NCBI GenBank assembly: GCA_016710585.1
Contig: JADJVN010000003.1
Span: 186,001 to 250,000 of the forward strand
DNA length: 64,000 nt
From: Saprospiraceae bacterium
Lineage (GTDB): Bacteria > Bacteroidota > Bacteroidia > Chitinophagales > Saprospiraceae
Reading direction: 5' to 3'
Both the position numbers and the translations under genes were made by a program. Positions 27,154 to 35,188 of the stretch are shown piece by piece. The stretch's first letter is position 1, and every line of letters starts with the position of its first letter. The notes beneath the pieces are model-generated. The model saw nothing but the letters and a program-made list of their open reading frames with translations. It ran no database searches and had not been told where the DNA came from.

Positions 27154-27255
27154 ATGAGATTAATAGTTTCAATTATTATTATATCATTTTTAATTCAATC
27201 TTGTAATAAGGATAATGGTCAAATGTCTGAAAAGGATCCCACACCTAACACATGA
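27154..27255 (+). pseudogene. Truncated lipoprotein remnant
   Basis: A 33-aa ORF starts with a convincing lipoprotein signal (MRLIVSIIIISFLIQSCNKD) and stops after KDPTPNT, too short for a functional lipoprotein. It lies just outside the inverted-repeat unit and upstream of heptad array C, so it looks like a gene whose 3' part was lost. Confidence 0.4.
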
Positions 27256-27305
27256 TACCTTCTGGCCATTCCTATAGTTATTATAAGAGGGTGGAATGAG
27301 GAAAA

Positions 27306-27400
27306 GTAGGTAGTAATTAGTGGTTAGTAGAAAGTAATTAGTAGCTAATAAAAATTATTTAAAAACTAATTACTAACAACTAACTACTGGCTACTAATTT
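27306..27400. repeat. Heptad repeat array C, inverted
   Basis: The left half (27306-27349, GTAGTAATTAGTGG type) and right half (27361-27400, CTAATTACTAAC type) are complementary in style and can pair, with an AT-rich tip (AAAAATTATTT). It has the same 7-base logic as arrays A and B and lies 62 bases upstream of the 27462 lipoprotein gene. Confidence 0.65.
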
Positions 27401-27461
27401 AAAAGCAGCGTTTACAAAATTTAAGCGTATATTTGTTACAGGAACCAATAAAACAACTCTA

Positions 27462-27991
27462 ATGAAAAAGAAAATCTACTTCTTAATCAGCTTTATACTA
27501 ATTTCATATGTTGCAACCATTTTACAAAGTTGTTGTGAAGAAGAAATTCGATTGAGGTCTTCCATAGACGTTATGGCTTTTACAAAAAATGAAGATAATA
27601 GTTATACCGCCACTGACACGATTAAAGGTCCATTTGTCTTGTCTTTTTTTATAAACGTTTATGGATATCAAGGTTTTGAATTCATGAGTTCTGCTTATGC
27701 AACAAGTTGTGGGCGTACTTATTTAAATCAAATTGATAAAAATTCTGTACAGTTGTTTTTAAATGAATCAATTGTTTTCAATAACGATACTCTAGCAAAA
27801 AATCAAAATGTCCTTTCTCTTGCAAATTCAGGTATAGAGATGAAATTGGAATTGAATCTGTGCGTTTTGATTTTGATAAAGAGTTTATTAATAAAACTCA
27901 GTTTCTTTCAGACAGCGTCACTTTTCGCCTAGATGCAAAGACCAATGATGACACATTGTTGGTTAAGGATATTCGGATGTTTGTGAAGTAA
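27462..27991 (+). pseudogene. Frameshifted small exported protein
   Basis: The gene starts with MKKKIYFLISFILISYVATI and a lipobox-like region LQSCC. Its frame is open to a stop at 27932, but from about 27840 the natural protein text moves to another frame (DEIGIESVRFDFDKEF, then FLSDSVTFRLDAKTNDDTLL, VKDIRMFVK) and ends at 27989-27991. One inserted or deleted base near 27840 joins them into about 175 aa. Its last 56 bases are duplicated at 29574-29629. Family not recognised, although the last part is typical of Saprospiraceae-type small lipoproteins. Confidence 0.6.
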
Positions 27992-28005
27992 ATTTAATAT
28001 AATGT

Positions 28006-28824
28006 CTATATCAATTTAAAATCGCTTAGTTTCAATACAGGTATGTTTTTACACTTGATATGATTTGGACATTTCACTGGATTTCGAAGATTTTTACATG
28101 TATGCAATACGATAGAGTCTGATAAAATATCGGAAGGCAAATTAATTGAACCATCCACATCAAATTTTTCTGTGTAACCTTCAAGTCCAAGGTAAGGTAT
28201 TAATCTGCATTGCGGAAATACAATAATCTGAACCGATTCTTGTTTTTCTAATTTTAATTCAATCGGAATCAAGAGTATATCAGGTATGCAAAGGTCATAT
28301 GAACTGAGAGAGCGGAAAGCTTTTTGCAATTTGTTCACTAGATTAAAATAGTAAAGCTTATTATATTCATGTACAAGTCCATTCTTTAATGCAAAAGCAG
28401 AATCTAGATGTTTTGGAATTAATTGAATGTGACTTAATGAGTCTTGAAAGTATTCTTTAGATTTCTTAAACACATCTAAGCTATCAGTATATTTTTTTAA
28501 ATCATAATAGTTTATCAGTTGCTTTTTCTGCAATATTTTATCTAAGTTCACAATTAAGGAATCCATTTGCTTTCTGTTTTTCCGTTGTCTTGTAAAATTT
28601 GGTAAGTAGCAAAGATTTGAATAAAATGGCATATCATCTAAATTGGGCAAGTATAGTTCTTGATAGTTTAACTTTGTTTTCAGATTTCTTTGTTGGACTA
28701 CAATTTCACTCTTGAATTTTATTTCAGTGGCAATATACATTGTAACGATTGTCATGAACATTAATAAATTGGTATGTTTCAATTTTACTAATTTAAGTTC
28801 GTTAATTTTTAATCGTACATACAT
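28006..28824 (-). CDS. Unknown membrane-anchored protein
   Basis: This 272-aa protein has a short basic N-terminus (KINELKLVKLKHTN) followed by one hydrophobic segment (LLMFMTIVTMYIATEI, about residues 20-35), then a long mostly helical region (KQMDSLIVNLDKILQKKQLI; DSLDVFKKSKEYFQDSL) and a C-terminal Cys cluster (HTCKNLRNPVKCPNHIKC). It overlaps the upstream gene by 23 bases, so the pair is probably co-translated. I do not recognise the family. Topology suggests N-in with the bulk in the periplasm. Confidence 0.55.
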   Translation of the reverse strand: MYVRLKINELKLVKLKHTNLLMFMTIVTMYIATEIKFKSEIVVQQRNLKTKLNYQELYLPNLDDMPFYSNLCYLPNFTRQRKNRKQMDSLIVNLDKILQKKQLINYYDLKKYTDSLDVFKKSKEYFQDSLSHIQLIPKHLDSAFALKNGLVHEYNKLYYFNLVNKLQKAFRSLSSYDLCIPDILLIPIELKLEKQESVQIIVFPQCRLIPYLGLEGYTEKFDVDGSINLPSDILSDSIVLHTCKNLRNPVKCPNHIKCKNIPVLKLSDFKLI

Positions 28825-29377
28825 GAGTGTCTGTTTTATTCGTTATTGGGTTAAAAGAAATATATTCAAGCTTATTTATCTTGATGTTTTTATTATTTTC
28901 ATAGTAGTAAAAATAATTGTCTTTTATTTTGGCAAAGCCAATTTCCTTACCATTTAGTTTAACTTTGAGAGGATTCATATGTAAGCCAATGAGTTGATAT
29001 TTACTTGAGTCCGTTTGAATTATTGCTGTTTTATTCAAGAAAATATCATCTATATATGTATTGTTGAGCAATACATTGAAGATGTATAATGCATCCTCAA
29101 TATTTTTAACATAAGGAATTGAATCACATTTTTGATAAGCTATATGTTCACTATAATCTTGTAAGTAAGTGTTTATTTGTTCCCATGAGAGGGTATCTGA
29201 TTTAATTTTCATTGAATCAATTAGCTTTTCAATTTCAAATATATTTCCTATTAATTTATAGCTTTCAGGTGCAGCTTTTGCTTGTTCAGTTAAGCGCATA
29301 ATCCTTTGTTGCATATAAATTGAAGCTTTTTCAATAGTTATTTTGGAGCATTCTTTATTGATATTTTTCAATTTCAA
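28802..29377 (-). CDS. Unknown helical exported protein, start region probably frameshifted
   Basis: The ORF (191 aa) opens at a TTG at 29377 without an export signal. Upstream, in another frame, the ATG at 29448 encodes MKYFLFLLCLILLYNNYSQK, a good signal peptide that runs into a stop after RIRF. Losing or gaining one base near 29380 joins it to KLKNINKECSK. A further Met at 29510 (MQNSEDKTEIEIHEETT) could give an acidic cytoplasmic tail. The body is helical (QQRIMRLTEQAKAAPESYKL) and ends in a strand-rich part. It is coupled to 28006-28824. Not recognised. Confidence 0.45.
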   Translation of the reverse strand: MKLKNINKECSKITIEKASIYMQQRIMRLTEQAKAAPESYKLIGNIFEIEKLIDSMKIKSDTLSWEQINTYLQDYSEHIAYQKCDSIPYVKNIEDALYIFNVLLNNTYIDDIFLNKTAIIQTDSSKYQLIGLHMNPLKVKLNGKEIGFAKIKDNYFYYYENNKNIKINKLEYISFNPITNKTDTHVCTIKN

Positions 29378-29573
29378 AAGCGTATTCTTTTTTGAGAATA
29401 ATTATTATACAATAGTATCAAGCAAAGGAGAAAAAGAAAATACTTCATCTATTACTTACTGTTGTTTCTTCATGTATTTCAATTTCTGTTTTATCTTCAG
29501 AATTTTGCATACTTTAGAACGTTGCAGATTTGTTTTTATTATGTTTAAGTTAGAAAAGTCTAAGGCTTTGCAT

Positions 29574-29629
29574 AGATGCAAAGACCAATGATGACACATT
29601 GTTGGTAAAGGATATTCGGATGTTTGTGA
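29574..29629 (+). repeat. Second copy of the 3' end of the 27462 gene
   Basis: These 56 bases match 27931-27986 at 55 of 56 positions (the difference is GGTTAAG against GGTAAAG) and continue to a TAG stop instead of TAA. Upstream of the match no related coding text remains. The two copies bracket the unknown gene pair on the opposite strand. Confidence 0.75.
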
Positions 29630-29635
29630 GATAGA

Positions 29636-30083
29636 TTAATTAGTTAAATAACTAAATAAATCCCATTTTGCGATTTATTATTAACAACTTCCAACTTATC
29701 CCTAATTTCTAACTACTAACCACTAATTACTTACTACTATCTACTAACTTCCAAACACCATTTCATCAGTATTTTATGGCAGTTTACCATTAGTAAAGGT
29801 GAGTTCATGTAATTTTTGCCATTTGTAATTATCAGTCATCTATTTTCGGACCTTCAAAGATAGAATATTTGATAATTAAAAGCTACGAATTTGTTTTTTA
29901 TAAATACCTCATTGGGAATATAAATAGCAATAATAGAAAAGAAATAGATTGTAAGTAAAGGGCTTTATTAAGTACTTGAAATTTATCAAACGATGTGAAT
30001 TGTTGTGATAGGTGAGGAGTATTTAAAACTTTATTTAAAAAAATTAAAGAATAAATAAAATTTAAAATCATAAAAAATAGTAT
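29636..30083. other. Intergenic region with heptad repeat array D
   Basis: About 450 AT-rich bases precede the barrel gene at 30084. The only structured part is the heptad array at 29708-29750 near the left end. I see no ORF and no clear -7 element close to the downstream gene. Confidence 0.45.
29708..29750. repeat. Heptad repeat array D
   Basis: CTAACTACTAACCACTAATT and following units have the same 7-base period as arrays A-C, but only one orientation is present, so it cannot fold on itself. It lies 79 bases downstream of the duplicated gene end at 29574-29629. Confidence 0.6.
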
Positions 30084-31019
30084 ATGAATCGATTATTACT
30101 CAGCTTTATTATATTCTGTAATTTATTAGTAAGCAGTATCTCTGCACAGACACCTAGTGATGCTTTCATGATGAAGAAAAAGGAAATTTGTTTTGCTGTA
30201 CCTGATCAATATTCCTCATGGGATCACTATTGGGAAGGAAGCTTATATAGAGATAATCCTAATCTTGGTACTGTCTCTACAGTGATGATAGGCCCCATGA
30301 TCGCAGCTGGGATACATGATAGAATAAATATCATCGTATCTTGCCCTTGGATCAAAACTAATACGAGCAATTCTCCACTGCGAGGTGAATCTGGTTTTCA
30401 GGATTTTTCACTTTGGATTAAAGCGAAATTATATGAAAAAAAGTGGAGCGAATTAAATCGTTTGGAAGCTGTGTTAAGTTTGGGAGCATCGTTACCAGTT
30501 GGCGGATATTATGCAGATTATATGCCATTGTCTTTGGGCTTGGGATGTAAATCATTTGGCTCAAGAGCAATGATAAATTATTTCATGAATAATGGATTAT
30601 TTGCAAGTGCAACTATTGGTTACGATTTAAGATCAAATGTCAACATTGATAGAACTAATTATTATACAACTGAACATATTGAAAGCAATGAATTCAAAAT
30701 GCCTAATGCTTTATTTTCTGGAATTACACTTGGTTATTTTAAAAATTTAACTAGAGTTGAATTGCAATATAACAAGATGAATACTTTAGGTGGAGTAGAT
30801 ATTAGAAGAAATGATATGCCACTTTTAGTAAGTGATATGGATGCTGATCAAGTTGGTTTTTATATTCAGCAAAGAATGCCTTTTTACGAACCATTGGGAA
30901 TTATACTATTTGGAAATCAAACGATCTCTGGAATAAATGTCGGTAAATCAACAAGTTTTGGTGGAGGAATATTATACCAATGGAATATTAAATCTAAATC
31001 AAAGACAATAAATAATTAA
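30084..31019 (+). CDS. Outer-membrane barrel-like protein paired with haloperoxidase-like lipoprotein
   Basis: This 311-aa protein has a signal peptide (MNRLLLSFIIFCNLLVSSIS, then AQ). The body has amphipathic strands (TVMIGPMIAAGIHDRINIIV; LGASLPVGGYYADYMPLSLG; FFGNQTISGINVGK-like end) typical of a transporter-like outer-membrane barrel of the MetA/phenol-pathway style. It is followed by the PAP2 lipoprotein gene after 25 bases, so they probably form an operon ended by the hairpin at 32591. Substrate unknown. Confidence 0.65.
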   Translation: MNRLLLSFIIFCNLLVSSISAQTPSDAFMMKKKEICFAVPDQYSSWDHYWEGSLYRDNPNLGTVSTVMIGPMIAAGIHDRINIIVSCPWIKTNTSNSPLRGESGFQDFSLWIKAKLYEKKWSELNRLEAVLSLGASLPVGGYYADYMPLSLGLGCKSFGSRAMINYFMNNGLFASATIGYDLRSNVNIDRTNYYTTEHIESNEFKMPNALFSGITLGYFKNLTRVELQYNKMNTLGGVDIRRNDMPLLVSDMDADQVGFYIQQRMPFYEPLGIILFGNQTISGINVGKSTSFGGGILYQWNIKSKSKTINN

Positions 31020-31044
31020 AACTAAATCTTAAAATTAAATTACA

Positions 31045-32574
31045 ATGAACAAATATATTCTTGCACTATCGATATTTACTTTTATTTTTATAGCTTGTGA
31101 TAAAGATCTCAATCTCAACACCAATGTAAATACTTATAATTATGATAAAATAGATCCAGATGGAGGATCATGGATCACTGTATTTATCAATAAGTCAGAC
31201 ATATCTTGCAATGCCCCTGTTGCAACAAGCAGTCCTGAGTATTCTGCACAACTTACAGATCTAAAAACCAAATCTGCTACCATTTCCCCAAGTCAACAGG
31301 ATGCTATTAATAGATGGGGGGCAAATGCAATAGCAAGTTGGAATAATGTGGCACGTGAATTGGCAGCTAAATATAATCTTACACCAGCTGCAAACGCTGA
31401 TGGAACTTATCCAATTCCAAATTCTGCTGAACCTGGAAAATATCCATATTTTCCTTTTGCAAATCCACCTTATGCGAGTAGAGCATTTGCTTATTTGGCA
31501 GTTGCACAATATGATGCATTAATACTTGCATGGAAATATAAATATGAATATAATAGAGCCGCTCCATATAAAATTGACAATAGCATTAAGAATGCATTAC
31601 CAGATCAATCTCTACCTTCTTATCCATCTGAAGATGCTGTAATTGCCGAAGTGTCTTTAGGTATATTGCGAGTAATGTTTCCAAATGATACTACATATTT
31701 AAAAGATCTTGCAGCAGAACATAAAAATTCAAGATTATGGGCTGGAATGAATACTCAAGATGATCTCGATGCTGGAAGCCAAATAGCAAAGCAAGTTGTA
31801 GCCAAAATAATAAATGATAGAGCAAAAAAAGATAATATGAATAAAGCAATAAGTTCTATTGCTGTGACAGATTCACTGGCTGCATTAGCAGAAGCAAAAT
31901 ATGGTTGGAGATGGAGAAGTGTTGAAACCCCAGTACGTCCTGGAATGTTACCAAAATTTGGTGAAGTAAAACCTTGGTGTGTTCCAGATATTACTTTAGT
32001 AAGACCTGGACCTCTTCCAGCACCTGGTACTGAACAATATGAAAAGGATGTTGAAGAGATCAAAAAATTCACTAGCAATCCAACTGCTGCACAAAGGAAA
32101 ATAGCAAATTTTTGGGCTGACGGTCCCAGTACTTCAACTCCACCTGGACATTGGAATCAAATCGCTTCAGACTTGATGATAAAATATAAAATGAGCCCTT
32201 TGCGCAGCGCAAGAACGATGGCTTATATGAATATGGCAATTCAAGATGCCGGAATCAGCACTTGGGATACAAAATATACTTATTTTGGATTGCGTCCAAG
32301 CAATGCAATTCCAGGATTTAAAACATTAATTGGAGTACCTAATTTCCCAGGATATATATCAGGACATTCGACTTTTTCTTCTGCTGCCTCGACTGTATTA
32401 TCACATATTTTTCCAACTGAAACAGCTTCATTAAATCAGTACGTTGAAGATGCTTCCAACAGTAGAATTTATGGCGGTATTCATTTTAGAGTAGATTGTG
32501 AAGTAGGAATTGAAACAGGGAAAAAAGTCGCACAATATTGTGTAGATAAAGCAAGAATTGATGGAGCAAAATAA
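31045..32574 (+). CDS. PAP2-superfamily vanadium haloperoxidase-like lipoprotein
   Basis: This 509-aa protein has a lipobox (IFTFIFIACDKD). The C-terminal third has all three acid phosphatase/haloperoxidase motifs: KYTYFGLRPSN (K..RP), YISGHSTFSSAASTVLSHIF (SGH) and SRIYGGIHFRVDCEVG (SR....H). The N-terminal part holds a helical region with YAxxAQYDALILAWK, typical of vanadium-dependent haloperoxidase relatives in Bacteroidota. It could be a vanadate-dependent peroxidase or a phosphatase; the sequence does not decide. It is anchored in an outer or inner membrane leaflet by the lipid. Confidence 0.88.
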   Translation: MNKYILALSIFTFIFIACDKDLNLNTNVNTYNYDKIDPDGGSWITVFINKSDISCNAPVATSSPEYSAQLTDLKTKSATISPSQQDAINRWGANAIASWNNVARELAAKYNLTPAANADGTYPIPNSAEPGKYPYFPFANPPYASRAFAYLAVAQYDALILAWKYKYEYNRAAPYKIDNSIKNALPDQSLPSYPSEDAVIAEVSLGILRVMFPNDTTYLKDLAAEHKNSRLWAGMNTQDDLDAGSQIAKQVVAKIINDRAKKDNMNKAISSIAVTDSLAALAEAKYGWRWRSVETPVRPGMLPKFGEVKPWCVPDITLVRPGPLPAPGTEQYEKDVEEIKKFTSNPTAAQRKIANFWADGPSTSTPPGHWNQIASDLMIKYKMSPLRSARTMAYMNMAIQDAGISTWDTKYTYFGLRPSNAIPGFKTLIGVPNFPGYISGHSTFSSAASTVLSHIFPTETASLNQYVEDASNSRIYGGIHFRVDCEVGIETGKKVAQYCVDKARIDGAK

Positions 32575-32590
32575 TACTATTTAATTTTAG

Positions 32591-32633
32591 TATGAGTATA
32601 GAATAATATTTTCTATACTCATATTTTAATTTT
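32591..32633 (+). terminator. Intrinsic terminator-like hairpin after PAP2 gene
   Basis: TATGAGTATAGAA (32591-32603) pairs perfectly over 13 bp with TTCTATACTCATA (32611-32623), loop TAATATT, followed by a T-rich tail TTTTAATTTT. It lies 17 bases after the PAP2 stop. The stem is AT-rich, so termination may be weak. Confidence 0.65.
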
Positions 32634-32765
32634 ATGCTTTTAAAATACCAAGGATAATTTTATTGTGCGTTTAGAGAAATATCCAATATTTCTATCATAG
32701 ATGTGATGTCAATTACTATTAAAGAAGGTAGAATATTATTAAACATAGTCTCATTTAAATAGCTG

Positions 32766-33398
32766 ATGAATATGTTAAATTATAAAACTAGTTTTCGAAC
32801 ACCATCCATTACTCTATTTTGTATTTTCTTAATTTCACTTCTTTTTGTTAAAAGTAAATTAAACGCTCAAACTTGTTTTGGTTTATTGTCTAGCTCTGAA
32901 ACAATCATTTATGATACTTTACTATTGCCAGTATATTCGGAAAATAAACTTGTTTCTGGAGTTGAACTAAGAAATATAATTCTAGTGCCAGGACATACAA
33001 AATGGGTCAAAAAGTTAGCTGATAAAAATTGTGTCTCGCCGAAAATTGAGGATTGTTTGGTGTGGTGCCTAGAGAATATCCCATCAGTATCTAAGACTTA
33101 TTTCATAGTTACAGACACAGCTACCATAAAGAATTTCACTTATAAGACAATTTATATTATTAGAGGAATAATTAATGAAGGGCAAAAGATAAAAAGACAG
33201 GTATTGTGTGATCATGAAATAAATGATACCCTTTTGAGTGAACTAAGGCAATTGTTAGAAAATCAAGGCTATGAAATATCGAAGACAAAAAAATCTAAAG
33301 TATTAGCTGCTTTAATTGAATTTCAAAAAGATCAAAAATTAGTTTATGGTTATTTTGAGCCTATAAGTATTGAGCTATTAAAAAAGTTGAAAAAATAA
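32766..33398 (+). CDS. Exported protein with peptidoglycan-binding-like C-terminus
   Basis: This 210-aa protein has a signal peptide after a short basic stretch (hydrophobic ITLFCIFLISLLFVKS, cleavage near NAQ). The last 55 residues (LRQLLENQGYEISKTKKSKV, then LAALIEFQKDQKLVYGYFE) fit a PGBD-type three-helix motif (..L...GY...G...ALxxFQ...L..G..). The middle (residues 80-150) is unknown and holds four Cys. Neighbours run in opposite directions, so it is probably monocistronic. Confidence 0.65.
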   Translation: MNMLNYKTSFRTPSITLFCIFLISLLFVKSKLNAQTCFGLLSSSETIIYDTLLLPVYSENKLVSGVELRNIILVPGHTKWVKKLADKNCVSPKIEDCLVWCLENIPSVSKTYFIVTDTATIKNFTYKTIYIIRGIINEGQKIKRQVLCDHEINDTLLSELRQLLENQGYEISKTKKSKVLAALIEFQKDQKLVYGYFEPISIELLKKLKK

Positions 33399-33470
33399 GA
33401 ATGTAAGTTCCTGATTTCAATTTAATAATTTGTTTATAAATTTTTCAAATTTCAAACTCACCAATACCAA

Positions 33471-35177
33471 TTACTCCATCATCACTAGCTTTGCTTTCTT
33501 CCAGCCACTTGATGTATTTAGTTGAATAATATACAAACCTGGTTCTAATTTTTGAAGATCAATTTTTATTTGATCATCTGTTTGTTGGTATGATCTTAAC
33601 TCAAACTTGCGACCTGATAAATCTATGAGATGAATAGATTTGATTTCAGAAGTTAGTTGACATGTTAATTGAACATTTAATTTATTTGAAAAACAATAAA
33701 TGTTTTCCGATTTTCCATCACCTTTTTTTGACGGATTAAAGTCTTCATTGATTGTAGATAACTGAAGCGTTATACTATTACTTTCCAATACCAATGATGG
33801 GAATAATGGATTAGTTACTTTTACGGTATATCTACCAGCATCTTTGTTTTGGATATTTTTAAAAGTATAAGAGTTGGAGTGAATATCTTGTGATAGATCC
33901 ATTTTCCATGCAGGATCTGACAAATTCACCCATTCATAGGTATTATCGCTAAGAGAGTTATCAATATTGAGATCTACCAAAAGATCCTGATTAATAGTTA
34001 AAGTAAAAACAGTGTCTATATAAAACTTTTTTTGTGGATTATAGTAGAAATTTTTTATTCGTTTATTAATATTTATTAAATGCTCAAAAGTGAAATAGTT
34101 TGACGCTACATTCAAATTAGTTAGCATAAAGCAACTATCGAAATTAGGAATTTTACGAGTTAATAGATTGTCATTTATGGTAATAAATTTCAGATTTTTC
34201 AAATTTGTAAAATCAGGAACATTTCCAAGGAGTTGATTATTGGATAAATACAATGTACCTAATTGGGGTAATTTATCAAAGGAAGGAATTTTTCCAGAGA
34301 ATCGATTATTCGCTAAATTTAAAGCAGTTAAATTATTCAAATTATTAAAATTTGGAATAGTACCTGTGAGTAGATTTTGGCCAAGATTTAGATCTTTCAA
34401 TAAAGGCAGTTTACTAAAATTTGGAATCGCTCCAGAGAGTTTATTTTGCCTCAAATTAAGTATTTCTAGCAAAGGCAATTGATTAAAATCTGGAATTAAA
34501 CCAGAAAGTTGATTACCTGATAGCTCCAGAATTTTTAGATTTTGCAAATGATCAAAATTTGGAATCTCACCTGAAAGATTGTTAGCACCTAAGTAGACAT
34601 TAATTAGATCAGGAAATTGATTAAAATTTGGAATCTCACCTATGAGATCATTTACCGTTAAGTCTAAATTTTTTAGATACTTCAAATGATCAAAATTTGG
34701 AATTTCACCTGAAAGCTGGTTAAAATACAAAGACAGATCCTGCAAAAAGCCCAATTTGTCAAAATTAGGAATAGTGCCCTTAAGTTTGTTGTTTCCTAAA
34801 TCAAGACTTATTAGATTGGGTAATTTATCAAAATTGGGTATTGAACCCGTCAAATTGTTAAGTCGCAAATCTAATTGTGATAAGCTTGGTAAATTTAAAT
34901 TAATAAGATCAAATTTTATATTATTATTGCTCAATTCAATACTTGATACACAGCCATCAGCATTCAGTTTTATGCCATACCAAGAATTTATACCTTTACC
35001 AGACTGTAACCAATTTGTTTGCTTAGACCAATTTGGCCCATCTGTTGCATTATAAAATTTTACTAACTCTAACGAATCTGACTTTCGATCACATTGAGCA
35101 TCTACATTAACGGAAAAAAATATAAGAATTCCAAAAATGAATGGAAAGTGTTTGAAAAGCATGACTTTGTTTTTCAT
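33471..35177 (-). CDS. Leucine-rich-repeat surface protein with T9SS tail (paralog 1)
   Basis: This 568-aa protein has a signal peptide (ending VNVDAQCDRKSDSL), then an LRR cap region (ELVKFYNATDGPNWSKQTNW). About 11 LRR units of about 23 residues follow (pattern LxxLxxLxLxxNxLxGxIPNFDxL), then an Ig-like part (DAGRYTVKVTNP) and a C-terminal domain with LEPGLYIIQLNTSSGWKKAK of the T9SS type A kind. It is a tandem paralog of the gene just upstream, 11 bases away. The LRR/Ig/Por layout fits a surface-displayed binding protein. Ligand unknown. Confidence 0.85.
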   Translation of the reverse strand: MKNKVMLFKHFPFIFGILIFFSVNVDAQCDRKSDSLELVKFYNATDGPNWSKQTNWLQSGKGINSWYGIKLNADGCVSSIELSNNNIKFDLINLNLPSLSQLDLRLNNLTGSIPNFDKLPNLISLDLGNNKLKGTIPNFDKLGFLQDLSLYFNQLSGEIPNFDHLKYLKNLDLTVNDLIGEIPNFNQFPDLINVYLGANNLSGEIPNFDHLQNLKILELSGNQLSGLIPDFNQLPLLEILNLRQNKLSGAIPNFSKLPLLKDLNLGQNLLTGTIPNFNNLNNLTALNLANNRFSGKIPSFDKLPQLGTLYLSNNQLLGNVPDFTNLKNLKFITINDNLLTRKIPNFDSCFMLTNLNVASNYFTFEHLININKRIKNFYYNPQKKFYIDTVFTLTINQDLLVDLNIDNSLSDNTYEWVNLSDPAWKMDLSQDIHSNSYTFKNIQNKDAGRYTVKVTNPLFPSLVLESNSITLQLSTINEDFNPSKKGDGKSENIYCFSNKLNVQLTCQLTSEIKSIHLIDLSGRKFELRSYQQTDDQIKIDLQKLEPGLYIIQLNTSSGWKKAKLVMME

Positions 35178-35188
35178 AAAAAGTAGAA

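Noticed and set aside
23758..29750. CRISPR array
   Set aside because: The heptad units are contiguous 7-base repeats without unique spacers, and no cas genes are present.
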